From contig CAOKUH010000027.1 of NCBI GenBank assembly GCA_948472605.1, forward strand, positions 1 through 14,818: a DNA stretch of 14,818 bases, read 5' to 3'. The position numbers and the translations under genes were made by a program. Source of the DNA: an uncultured Mycoplasmatota bacterium (GTDB lineage: Bacteria; Bacillota_I; Bacilli_A; RF39; UBA660). The notes below the pieces were generated by a model, which was not told the origin of the DNA, did no database searches, and saw only the letters and a list, made by a program, of their open reading frames with translations. Positions 7,322 to 14,139 of the stretch are shown here, one piece after another (position 1 is the stretch's first letter; every line of letters starts with the position of its first letter).

Positions 7322-8395
7322 ATGCCAAAAAAGAAATCTTTATTTAAAAAAAGTTTATTAATTTATACTATAGTATTAATAATACTTAGCTTTATATTCC
7401 TAATATTTGTTTATAGCAACCTAAAAAAATATGAAAAAAATTTACTTGAAAATTTACTTGAAAATACAATTCATAATTTAGATGAAAATCAGTTAAAAAA
7501 GTATTTAAGCGATGCAAATCAAAACGAAAATTACTTAAAAACTTATCAAGACATGGTAAAAAGCAATGATTTAGAATTTACTAAAATTAAAGAAAATGTT
7601 TATGACGTTTCTTTAAATGAACGAGTTTTATTTACAATTAATTTAAAATCTTTAGGAGAAGAATCTTGCTTAGGTTTATTACAATATGAAAAATATGAAA
7701 TAGAAAATATTATTCCTCATTTAGAAAAAGGACTTGTATATTACACAATAAAAATACCTAGCAATTATAAATTATTCATTGATGAAGAAATTTATAATGA
7801 ATATACTAAAGAAGAAAAAATAACAGATTTAGATTTTATGTATTACGAAGATGCTATGCCTAAAATTCTTACATATGAAGTAAATAACTTAAGCAAAGAA
7901 GCAAAGATAGAAATTGTAAATTATATCGGAGAAAAGGTTGATATTCAAAAAGATGGAGTAAATTATACAGTTAATTATAGTATAAAAAAAGATAATATAG
8001 AGGATGCAAGTAAAATTATAGGTAATATTGATATTATGAAAATTGCTAAAGATTGGAGCTTATTTTTAAGCCAAGATTTACAAGGAGGAACTTATGGTTT
8101 TACAACCATAAAAAATTATGTAATTGAAACTACACCAATGTATAATATGGCTTATAATTGGGCACATAGTGTTGATATTACTTTTACAAGTAAGCATACT
8201 CTTAAAAATCCTCCATTTAGTAATGAGAAAATTAACAATTTTGTAATTTATGGTCCAAATGCCTTTTCCTGCGAAGTCTATTTAGAAAAAAATATGATTG
8301 TAAATGGTAAAGAACAAACTGACATAATGCATGATAATTTATCTTTCATTAAAGTAAATAATGAATGGAAGCTTATGAATATAAAAGGAATATAA
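7322..8395 (+). CDS. Unrecognised membrane-anchored extracellular protein
   Basis: A 357-residue protein that I do not recognise. A basic start (PKKKSLFKKS) and a hydrophobic segment at about residues 12-31 predict a single N-terminal anchor with the rest outside. A heptad-like stretch at 36-60 contains a short duplication (LLENLLEN). Residues 60-230 alternate charged and hydrophobic positions. The end, with FVIYGPNAFSCEVYLE and a final NNEWKLMNIKGI, resembles the last strands of NTF2-like/SnoaL domains, where such a Trp-Lys strand is common, but this is only a hint. It is translated from AAAGGAGG within the glycosidase gene and followed 23 bases later by the glycosyltransferase gene, so a surface-glycan role is likely by context only. 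There are two cysteines and no catalytic motif that I can name. Confidence 0.55.
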   Translation: MPKKKSLFKKSLLIYTIVLIILSFIFLIFVYSNLKKYEKNLLENLLENTIHNLDENQLKKYLSDANQNENYLKTYQDMVKSNDLEFTKIKENVYDVSLNERVLFTINLKSLGEESCLGLLQYEKYEIENIIPHLEKGLVYYTIKIPSNYKLFIDEEIYNEYTKEEKITDLDFMYYEDAMPKILTYEVNNLSKEAKIEIVNYIGEKVDIQKDGVNYTVNYSIKKDNIEDASKIIGNIDIMKIAKDWSLFLSQDLQGGTYGFTTIKNYVIETTPMYNMAYNWAHSVDITFTSKHTLKNPPFSNEKINNFVIYGPNAFSCEVYLEKNMIVNGKEQTDIMHDNLSFIKVNNEWKLMNIKGI

Positions 8396-8418
8396 TTTAG
8401 AAAAGAAGATGAAAATAT

Positions 8419-9459
8419 ATGATTGAAGATGCAATAATACTTATTCCAGTTTTTAATCCAGATGAAAAAATCATGGATAATTTTCTTAATGAACTAAGTA
8501 AAAAGTACAAAAACATAGTATTTATAAATGATGGCTCAAGTAAAGTTCATGATGAATATTTTAAAAAATTAGAAACAAAATATCCCATTATCAAACATTA
8601 TAAAAATTATGGCAAAGGTAGAGGTATAAAAAATGGACTAAATTATATTTTAAATAATTATAAAGATTTTAACGCCATAATAATTGCAGATTGTGATGGT
8701 CAACATAGTGTTTCTGATATAACTAAGTGTTACGAAGAAACTTTAAAAAATAACAATTCTTTAATTTTAGGAGTAAGAGATTTTAATAAATCTAATGTTC
8801 CATTAAAATCTCGTTTTGGAAATAAATTAACTAGAAATATTTTTAAAATTTTTGTTGGTTTAAATATATCTGATACTCAAACTGGACTTAGAGGGATGAG
8901 CAAAACTATAGCAGAAGAAATGTTAGACATCAGTGGAGAAAGATATGAGTATGAAACCAATACTTTAATAGCTTGTAAAAATAAAGATATTAATATAATT
9001 GAAGTACCTATATCAACCATTTATATTGATAACAATCGAACTAGTCATTTTAATCCGATTAAAGATTCAATTTTAATTTATAAACTTTTTATTAAATATA
9101 TAGTAGTTGCTTTAAGTAGCTTCTTTATTGATATATTATTATTTTCTTTATTTCTAACAGCTTATGATAATATTGGAATAGCCTCTTCTATAGTTTTTTC
9201 AACATTAACAGCAAGAATAATTTCTGCCCTTTATAATTATTTAATTAATGCTAAATTAGTTTTTAAGAAAATGAATAAAACTTCTTTAATTAAATATGGA
9301 CTACTAGTAATATGTCAAATGTTTGTATCAGCTTTTATTGTATCGTATATGTGTAAACATGTTTTTATTAGTCCAGTTATCTTAAAAATAATTATAGACG
9401 CCATTATTTTTGTTATAAATTTTATAATTCAACGTGAATTTATTTTTAAAAGAAAGTAA
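8419..9459 (+). CDS. Family-2 glycosyltransferase fused to a GtrA-like membrane domain
   Basis: A 346-residue two-domain protein. Residues 1-215 form a GT-A fold family-2 glycosyltransferase: IPVFNP at 9-14, INDGS at 36-40, the metal-binding DCDGQH at 91-96 (family DADGQH) and SDTQTGLRG at 151-159, all typical of DPM1-like enzymes that move a sugar from a nucleotide donor to a polyprenyl phosphate. Residues 225-345 are four predicted membrane helices of the GtrA type, often linked to flipping or handling the lipid-linked sugar. The fusion suggests synthesis and membrane transfer of one polyprenyl-phosphate sugar for glycosylation outside the cell. It is the last gene of the operon with the phosphodiester glycosidase. 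The ribosome binding site (AAGAAGATGA) is weaker than its neighbours'. The donor sugar is unknown. Confidence 0.88.
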   Translation: MIEDAIILIPVFNPDEKIMDNFLNELSKKYKNIVFINDGSSKVHDEYFKKLETKYPIIKHYKNYGKGRGIKNGLNYILNNYKDFNAIIIADCDGQHSVSDITKCYEETLKNNNSLILGVRDFNKSNVPLKSRFGNKLTRNIFKIFVGLNISDTQTGLRGMSKTIAEEMLDISGERYEYETNTLIACKNKDINIIEVPISTIYIDNNRTSHFNPIKDSILIYKLFIKYIVVALSSFFIDILLFSLFLTAYDNIGIASSIVFSTLTARIISALYNYLINAKLVFKKMNKTSLIKYGLLVICQMFVSAFIVSYMCKHVFISPVILKIIIDAIIFVINFIIQREFIFKRK

Positions 9460-9461
9460 TA

Positions 9462-9497
9462 AAAAAAACAAATTTATGATATTTTATTTGTTTTTTT
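9462..9497. terminator. Bidirectional terminator between convergent genes
   Basis: AAAAAAACAAAT (9462-9473) pairs over 12 bp with ATTTGTTTTTTT (9486-9497). The hairpin ends transcription of the + strand glycosyltransferase, and its mirrored A/T runs would also serve the - strand helicase remnant, whose TAA begins at the hairpin edge. Confidence 0.75.
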
Positions 9498-9903
9498 ATT
9501 CAGTAAATAATTTTTCATTAATAATATTAATAATATCGTTTTCGCTATAAGTACGATATGTTTTTAAACGAATTAAAGGAATATTAGCTTTTTTACAAAT
9601 TCTATTTTTAATTTTATCACGCTGTATTTGAATGGGATTATTGTCGTGGAATCTAAAACCATCAACTTCGATTATTAAAACTGGTTTTTTATTCATTGTT
9701 TCATAAATAACAAAGTCAAATGAAGATAAATTATTAATAAATTTTTGTTCTTTTTCGCTAAAAATAGTTAAATCTTTAAATTGATTTTTAAGAAATACTT
9801 GATAAGCATAACAATAATCGCGATATTTACTTTTTTTAAATTCCTTATTTATAATAGTATCAATTATGTTTTCACTTTTAATTTTAATCTGTTTAAAAGA
9901 TTG
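9496..9903 (-). CDS. Helicase remnant, DUF2726 C-terminal fragment
   Basis: This frame is open on the - strand from 9903 to the TAA at 9496. Its only ATG in good position is at 9696 (66 residues from MNKKPVLIIEVDGFRFH), but homology-like sequence clearly extends upstream of that ATG (KEFKKSKYRDYCYAYQVF, then a DFVIYE strand). The EVDGxxxH core and the later IPLIRLKTY match DUF2726, a predicted restriction-endonuclease-like fold. It overlaps the end of the helicase-core frame, as expected where one base was lost. It is unlikely to be made as a separate protein, because no ribosome binding site precedes it. Confidence 0.7.
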   Translation of the reverse strand, partial: QSFKQIKIKSENIIDTIINKEFKKSKYRDYCYAYQVFLKNQFKDLTIFSEKEQKFINNLSSFDFVIYETMNKKPVLIIEVDGFRFHDNNPIQIQRDKIKNRICKKANIPLIRLKTYRTYSENDIINIINEKLFTE

Positions 9904-11516
9904 TTATTTAATTTTGTTAAAACATCAGAATAATCTTTATATAATAAATCAAATACAGAAACTAATTTACTTTCTATGATTTCAGCATCCATAGCTTGAT
10001 ATTGAATATATTTTAATAGAGCATTTATTTCATGTCCATTTTTTTTAAACATTTCATTATGCGTTACTAAAACAAAACTATCTATTGCTCTTGAAACAGC
10101 AACATTTATCATGTGAGCGTCATCAACAAATTCTAGAGATTTTAATCCATTATAAGAGTTATCTAAAACTGTTGATAGAATCATTAATTTTTTTTCTTGT
10201 CCCTGAAACTTATGAATTGTTTCACTTTTTATATTTTCATTATTTTCACCTAATATGTCTGCTTGCAAACGATATGGTGTTGTAATTCCAATATCATCGT
10301 CTTTATAGTTTTTTAATTGAATATTATTTAAAACTTCTTTTTTTATAACATCAAGTTCTCTTTGATTAAAAGTGCCACTTTTACCATTAGTAAATTTTCT
10401 CATATGATGTCCTGGTGTTGTATAATATAAAATAAGTGGTTTTTTGACAAGTTTATGTTCATCACTTTCATATGCTATTAATTCTCCATTATAATATCGC
10501 TTGTTTGAAAATTCAATGATTTTAGGATGACAGCGATAATGTTCTATAAGAGTTTTTTTGGGAATATCATCTTTATAAAGCTTGTAAATTGAAGACAAAA
10601 TATTGTTAGTAAAATAATCATACTCTATAGGAACATTAGGATTAATTAAATTAGTTTTAATTTCATTTTTGACAATTTGTGGGAGTTGTTTTTCATCACC
10701 AACAATTATAACATTTTGAGAAACAGATAGAGCGAGGGCTCCAGCAACTAAATCTACTTGGCTAGATTCATCTATTATTAAATAGTCAAATAAGAAATTA
10801 TGAGGAATACTTTTACGAATTGAATGAGTAGTGCTTAGTACTATAGGAAAATTTTTAATGAATTCACTAAAATGTTCTAAATAATTTTCATAAGTAAAAT
10901 CTCTTTTTTTGTTTTGATATCTTTCACTTAATTTATAATTTAAAATTTTTTGAGAAATTTCTTCTTGTTGTTTTTTAATTTTTTCAAATTGAGCACTATC
11001 GAGTTCGATTTGAATTAGCTTTAACTTTTCTTTAAGGTTTTTGATTTTTAGAATATAGAAATTTTTTTGTAATTTTAAAAGATAAGATAATTTATTTTTG
11101 GTTAAATTTGGTAAATTATATTTGTGCGAGTAGAAAAAGATAAAAAAAGGTTTTAAAAAAAATGTTTTGTTATAAATAAATTGGAGTTTAGTTATAATTT
11201 CTAGGTTTTTGCTTTCTTCTAAATCTATTGGAATAGTTATTTCTTTAATATTTTGAGATTTTAAATAAGATTCAAAATACTTTTGTTCTAGAATATAATC
11301 ATCTAATTTTTTTTCTAGTTTTGCTTTTTCTTTTGCTTTTTCTAATAAATCATCTAATGTTTCATTTAAAGTTTTATTTTTAGCAATCAAGTCTTCTATG
11401 TTAGTCTTATTAAGATTAAAATTACTAGGAATACTAGGCATATTTAAAAAGAATTCCTGTCTTTTTTCATATCTTCCTAAATTGGCAATTAAAAATTCAT
11501 AGCCAGCTTTAGCCAT
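9864..11516 (-). CDS. Helicase remnant, motor-core fragment
   Basis: A 550-residue open frame from the ATG at 11516, but the same frame is open without a start codon up to 11840. That upstream part holds QKEAI (Q-motif-like) and Walker A GPPGTGKT, so a protein begun at 11516 would lack ATP binding. Residues 30-220 contain Lys/Glu-rich coiled-coil insertions. They are followed by the Walker B-like LIIDESSQ (about 247-254), VGDEKQLPQ (272-280), a middle motif ITTPYRLQ, TIHKFQGQEK, and NVAVSRAIDSFVLV. This is typical of SF1B helicases of the Upf1/Dna2 type. The frame ends at 9864, just where the sequence continues as DUF2726 in another frame. Confidence 0.75.
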   Translation of the reverse strand: MAKAGYEFLIANLGRYEKRQEFFLNMPSIPSNFNLNKTNIEDLIAKNKTLNETLDDLLEKAKEKAKLEKKLDDYILEQKYFESYLKSQNIKEITIPIDLEESKNLEIITKLQFIYNKTFFLKPFFIFFYSHKYNLPNLTKNKLSYLLKLQKNFYILKIKNLKEKLKLIQIELDSAQFEKIKKQQEEISQKILNYKLSERYQNKKRDFTYENYLEHFSEFIKNFPIVLSTTHSIRKSIPHNFLFDYLIIDESSQVDLVAGALALSVSQNVIIVGDEKQLPQIVKNEIKTNLINPNVPIEYDYFTNNILSSIYKLYKDDIPKKTLIEHYRCHPKIIEFSNKRYYNGELIAYESDEHKLVKKPLILYYTTPGHHMRKFTNGKSGTFNQRELDVIKKEVLNNIQLKNYKDDDIGITTPYRLQADILGENNENIKSETIHKFQGQEKKLMILSTVLDNSYNGLKSLEFVDDAHMINVAVSRAIDSFVLVTHNEMFKKNGHEINALLKYIQYQAMDAEIIESKLVSVFDLLYKDYSDVLTKLNNNLLNRLKLKVKT

Positions 11517-11749
11517 TTTTTCATAAATATTTTTAATAGCTTCGTTATTATTGGAAACTATGGCAATTGTTTTATTTTCTATTATTGCTAAATTAGTAAT
11601 AATGTTTAAGATAGTTTGAGTCTTACCCGTTCCAGGAGGACCTTCTATAATTCCAATATTTTTTTCTAAAACTATTTTAATAGCCTCTTTTTGACTTGTG
11701 TTAAAAGAAAATGGAGAAATTAATTTATTTAAATCAATATTTCTTTTTT

Positions 11750-12049
11750 CTAAACTATTATAAGATAGGTATAAAGGACACTTTTTTCTAAAATAGGTTC
11801 TATATTGTCGTATTGTTCTTCTAAAAATGTTTTTTGGTATTTATTTAAATCATTTGAAGTTTTTTCCTTTTTTTCATTATCTTTGTCTTTTAAATATTGT
11901 GAAATATCTTTAAAATAATCTAAAATATTAGTATTAATTTCTTGTTTATTCGTTTCAATTAATTCCAGATCATTTTGATTAAATACGTCTGTTTTTTTAG
12001 TTTTATAAAAGATTTTTATTTTATCATTAAATATTAATGCTGTCTTTAT
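11750..12049 (-). pseudogene. Helicase remnant, linker fragment in a third frame
   Basis: Between the N-terminal and core fragments, a frame with no start codon is open from 12049 to a TAG at 11750. It reads IKTALIFNDKIKIFYKTKK, then an acidic/Lys-rich stretch (DYFKDISQYLKDKDNEKK) and LEEQYDNIEPILEKS. It continues the N-terminal fragment naturally and is resumed by PLYLSYNSLEKRN in the core frame at about 11778. It is too short and start-less to have been called as a gene. Confidence 0.6.
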
Positions 12050-12266
12050 TTAAAAGCGGTTTACCATTTTGGTATATTCGATATTTTTCTAAATTTATAT
12101 TTTTAGGCTCTAAATAGATATCGACGTGTGATTTAGCATAACTATAAGGAGTATTGTAATTCAAAAAAATTATGGTTACAAAATCATCGTTTAATTCATA
12201 ATTTTTTATATCTTTTGTTCTATCCTTGCCGTTTATCATAATTAATATTTCTGATTCATTAAACAT
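12027..12266 (-). CDS. Helicase remnant, N-terminal fragment
   Basis: GGGGTG at 12273-12278 lies six bases before the ATG at 12266, so the protein starts MFNESEILIMINGKDRTK rather than at the upstream ATG at 12299. The 79 residues form the small strand-rich N-terminal domain seen in this helicase group (a YRIYQNGKPLL segment), then hit a stop after the first frame change near 12050. Its start signals look intact, so transcription and translation may still begin here. Confidence 0.6.
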   Translation of the reverse strand: MFNESEILIMINGKDRTKDIKNYELNDDFVTIIFLNYNTPYSYAKSHVDIYLEPKNINLEKYRIYQNGKPLLNKDSINI

Positions 12267-12289
12267 ATAAAACACCCCAATTTGTAAGT

Positions 12290-12298
12290 ATTTTACCA
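12290..12298 (-). promoter_or_regulatory. Possible extended -10 promoter of the helicase remnant
   Basis: On the - strand, TGGTAAAAT matches the TGn-TATAAT extended -10 form, 24 bases before the start at 12266. No good -35 is present 17 bases upstream. The 12300-12419 interval is a divergent intergenic region; a TTGACA at 12303 on the + strand lacks a matching -10 at normal spacing. Confidence 0.35.
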
Positions 12299-12419
12299 TA
12301 TTTTGACAATTTTAGATAAAAATTTTTGTTAATAAATAATCTTAGTTAAAAAGAATGATATTTAAACTTACAATGTAAAAGATTTTTCATATTTTATTAT
12401 ATAAGGGAGGTGAATAAAC

Positions 12420-13310
12420 TTGAGAAAAGGTATTGATGTATCTAGTTATCAAGGTGATATAAATTGGGAAGTAGCCAAAAAATATATTGATTTTGTAATA
12501 ATTCGTTGTGGTTGGGGAAATAATATAAGTAGTCAGGATGATTCAAAATTTGAAATAAATGCTAGTGAATGTGAAAGACTTTCTATTCCTTATGGAGTTT
12601 ATCTTTTTAGCTATGCAACCAATATAAATATGGCTATGAGTGAAGTTGATCATACCCTTCGCTTAATTAAAGATAAGCAGATAGAATATCCTATTTTTTT
12701 AGATGTTGAAGATAGAAGCCAATTAACTTTACCCAAAGAAGAATTAGTGGCAATAGTAAAATATTATTGTGAGAAAATTGAAAGTGCAGGATATTATGTA
12801 GGTATTTATGCAAGTTTAAGTACTTTAAATGGAATTTTAAATGATGAGCAACTAGCAAAATATGATAAATGGGTTGCAGAATGGGGCAATAATTTTTCAT
12901 ATAAAGGAAGTAGTGGACTATGGCAATATACAGATAATGAAAGGATTGAAGGGATATCAACAAGAGTTGATGGAGATAAAGCTTTTTATGATTATCCTAC
13001 AATTATTAGAGAAAATGGTTTAAATCATTTAGAAGATAATAAAGTGAATTTAAAATATAAAAAAGGCGATACTGCTTATTTAAATGGACCACTTTATAAA
13101 GATGAAAATGCGTCAAAGGTAAAAAAAGTTTATCATAATAAAAAAGTAGTAATTGAAGATACAAATGATAAAAAAGGAACAGAAGCACCTTATAAAATTA
13201 ATATAAACGGTTTTTCTAAAGAAAAAGATTTATTAGAAGAAAAGAAACCATCAAATTGTTTTATTATGAGATTTATAAGATTTATTATTAATTTATTTAA
13301 AAAAAAATAA
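12420..13310 (+). CDS. GH25 lysozyme (N-acetylmuramidase) with SH3-like C-terminus, no signal peptide
   Basis: A 296-residue peptidoglycan hydrolase that should cut MurNAc-GlcNAc bonds. The start is TTG at 12420, chosen because AAGGGAGGTGA lies just upstream and the GH25 fold begins at once with GIDVSSYQG. The catalytic acids are visible as Asp6 and the FLDVED cluster (Asp95, Glu97); WQY (168-170) and VDGD (183-186) are further family signatures. The GH25 domain spans about 1-195. Residues 209-275 look like a bacterial SH3-type wall-binding domain (YKKGDTAYLNGPLY). The last about 20 residues are hydrophobic and basic (MRFIRFIINLFKKK), a possible amphipathic helix. No leader is present, as in phage endolysins, so release would need a holin, lysis or the tail itself. 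A domesticated phage gene or a local surface remodeller are both possible. Confidence 0.9.
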   Translation: MRKGIDVSSYQGDINWEVAKKYIDFVIIRCGWGNNISSQDDSKFEINASECERLSIPYGVYLFSYATNINMAMSEVDHTLRLIKDKQIEYPIFLDVEDRSQLTLPKEELVAIVKYYCEKIESAGYYVGIYASLSTLNGILNDEQLAKYDKWVAEWGNNFSYKGSSGLWQYTDNERIEGISTRVDGDKAFYDYPTIIRENGLNHLEDNKVNLKYKKGDTAYLNGPLYKDENASKVKKVYHNKKVVIEDTNDKKGTEAPYKININGFSKEKDLLEEKKPSNCFIMRFIRFIINLFKKK

Positions 13311-13341
13311 AAAATTATTTTTCTATAAGTTACAATCTTTT

Positions 13342-13374
13342 AAAACTATCATAAAAATTTTTTATGATAGTTTT
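13342..13374. terminator. Terminator after the lysozyme gene
   Basis: AAAACTATCATAAAAA (13342-13357) and TTTTTATGATAGTTTT (13359-13374) are perfect inverted arms of 16 bp, so the T-rich right arm and tail act in the + direction and the mirrored A/T runs in the other. Confidence 0.75.
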
Positions 13375-13406
13375 ATCTAGTATGTTTTTAGTGTAAAATA
13401 AAAAAT

Positions 13407-13435
13407 TTTACAAAAGTACAAAAATTTTATATAAT
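13407..13435 (+). promoter_or_regulatory. Promoter of the threonine tRNA
   Basis: TTTACA (13407-13412), a 17-base spacer and a perfect TATAAT (13430-13435) sit 27 bases before the tRNA. An inverted repeat GTAAAAT (13393-13399)/ATTTTAC (13405-13411) covers the -35 and could be a binding site, but it is AT-rich and may be chance. Confidence 0.7.
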
Positions 13436-13462
13436 AAAAATACATGAAAATAAAAGTTTTTT

Positions 13463-13538
13463 GCTGGAATAGCTCAGTTGGTAGAGCAACGCCCTCGTAA
13501 CGCGTAGGTCGCAAGTTCGAATCTTGTTTCCAGCACCA
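13463..13538 (+). tRNA. tRNA-Thr (anticodon CGU), CCA encoded
   Basis: A 76-base cloverleaf reads cleanly. The acceptor GCTGGAA (13463-13469) pairs with TTCCAGC (13528-13534); the D stem is GCTC/GAGC; the anticodon loop CTCGTAA has CGT at 13496-13498; the T stem and loop are GCAAG-TTCGAAT-CTTGT; ACCA ends it. The lowest anticodon-stem pair, next to the loop, is a C-C mismatch. It reads ACG codons, rare in this AT-rich window. Confidence 0.93.
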
Positions 13539-13581
13539 GTAAGCAATCTGTCCAGACTTTTATAGTTTAGGACTTAAATAT

Positions 13582-13618
13582 AAAGGTATCAATTTCAAAT
13601 AAGAAGTTGGTACTTTTT
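13582..13618 (+). terminator. Probable terminator downstream of the tRNA
   Basis: AAAGGTATCAATTTC (13582-13596) folds on GAAGTTGGTACTTT (13603-13616) with two G-T pairs and one bulge, loop AAATAA, followed by more T. Confidence 0.55.
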
Positions 13619-13946
13619 AATTGTTTAAGTAAAGGAGGACAGATGAAATGGTAACTATTACAAAGAAAGAATTAGAAATTGATAATGAATTAAAGAATAA
13701 AATAGAATTTATATGTAGTTTTTGTAATACTACACCTACTATTATCAATGGCAATATTAGAAAAATTAATAAGACAAATTTAAACTACATAGAACCCCAT
13801 AGAATTATTATTAAAGGTGTAACATTTTTAGTATTTAATTATTCTAATGAAATCTTTATTGAGAATTTATCTAATAAAATCAAATTGTCAGATTTAGAAA
13901 TCTTTATTAAGCAATTAAACTAAATATAAGTATTTGTACCAACTTC
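13603..13946. repeat. 11-bp inverted repeat flanking the 91-residue gene
   Basis: GAAGTTGGTAC (13603-13613) recurs inverted as GTACCAACTTC (13936-13946), enclosing the small gene. The left copy is also the right arm of the probable terminator, so it may be coincidence, or the ends of a 344-bp mini-element. Confidence 0.3.
13648..13923 (+). CDS. Hypothetical 91-residue protein
   Basis: AAAGGAGG at 13632-13639 lies about nine bases before the ATG at 13648, so this is likely a translated gene. An ATG at 13643 would give only three codons. The protein is soluble, with no leader or membrane segment. A charged N-terminus (about 1-20) precedes a segment with two cysteines (FICSFCNTTP). A mid-section then predicts as strands (HRIIIKGVTFLVFNYSNEIFIENL), followed by a short C-terminal helix. 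I do not recognise a family; the pattern does not match a helix-turn-helix regulator. It lies between a tRNA and recombinase fragments, a typical place for mobile-element cargo, and no promoter is evident close upstream. Confidence 0.6.
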   Translation: MVTITKKELEIDNELKNKIEFICSFCNTTPTIINGNIRKINKTNLNYIEPHRIIIKGVTFLVFNYSNEIFIENLSNKIKLSDLEIFIKQLN

Positions 13947-13989
13947 CTTTAAAATCGTCTTAAAATAGGCAAAAAATGGTAATTATGTC

Positions 13990-14017
13990 TTGACTTTACA
14001 TTAAAAGAATCTATAAT
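13990..14017 (+). promoter_or_regulatory. Strong promoter of the leader-attenuator-recombinase unit
   Basis: TTGACT (13990-13995) and a perfect TATAAT (14012-14017) are spaced 16 bases apart. It is one of the best promoter matches in the window, followed directly by a leader peptide and a terminator hairpin. Confidence 0.7.
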
Positions 14018-14040
14018 AGAAAAGCAATAAAGGAAGTTTT

Positions 14041-14058
14041 ATGTTTTTGTGGGGTTAA
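14041..14058 (+). CDS. Possible five-residue leader peptide (MFLWG)
   Basis: AAAGGAAG (14029-14036) precedes ATG TTT TTG TGG GGT TAA. A five-codon frame with its own ribosome binding site, between a strong promoter and a terminator hairpin, is the usual layout of ribosome-stalling attenuators upstream of antibiotic-resistance or stress genes. Function is inference. Confidence 0.5.
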   Translation: MFLWG

Positions 14059-14095
14059 TATAAAACAATAATAATTTAACATAATGAAATTTATA

Positions 14096-14139
14096 GAGGT
14101 GCAAGACATAAAACCTAATGTCTTTGTCGCCTCTTTTTT
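14096..14139 (+). terminator. Attenuator-like terminator in the recombinase leader
   Basis: GAGGTGCAAGACAT (14096-14109) pairs with ATGTCTTTGTCGCCTC (14118-14133), with two single-base bulges and one G-T pair, followed by six T residues. It lies about 100 bases after the promoter and 30 bases before the recombinase start, so transcripts must read through it. Confidence 0.75.

Larger units (their letters stand above)
9496..12266 (-). pseudogene. Superfamily-1 (Upf1-like) helicase with DUF2726 domain, broken by three frame changes
   Basis: Read end to end, the - strand encodes about 920 residues of one AAA_11/AAA_12-type helicase. Three frame changes interrupt it: near 12050 (one extra base or two missing), near 11780 in a run of six A (one missing), and near 9880-9905 (one missing). 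All motifs survive across the fragments. Walker A GPPGTGKT is at about 11623-11646, the DESSQ Walker B and the VGDEKQLPQ, FQGQE and NVAVSRA motifs are in the long fragment, and a DUF2726 nuclease-like domain (EVDGFRFH) is at the C-terminus. No single open frame holds both Walker A after a usable start codon and the C-terminal domain. The neighbours are intact, so decay is likelier than general sequencing error, though homopolymer indels in a single assembly cannot be excluded. Confidence 0.82.

Noticed and set aside
10085..10285. Small + strand frames inside the helicase, plus - strand frames inside the lysozyme (12691-12963, 13006-13188), inside the signal peptidase (3507-3734), and a + strand frame inside the recombinase (14407-14589)
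   Set aside because: Each lies wholly inside a well-supported gene on the other strand, has no recognisable protein or ribosome binding site, and is a by-product of AT-rich composition.
11775..11790. Programmed -1 frameshift at a run of six A in the helicase
   Set aside because: In the incoming frame the codons are GAA AAA AGT, which do not fit the X-XXY-YYZ slippery pattern, and two other frame breaks remain unexplained by it.
13523..13538. The tRNA 3' end as the attachment site of the adjacent mobile element
   Set aside because: I see no second copy of the tRNA 3' end within the window, and the recombinase present is a serine type, which does not favour tRNA ends as tyrosine integrases do.
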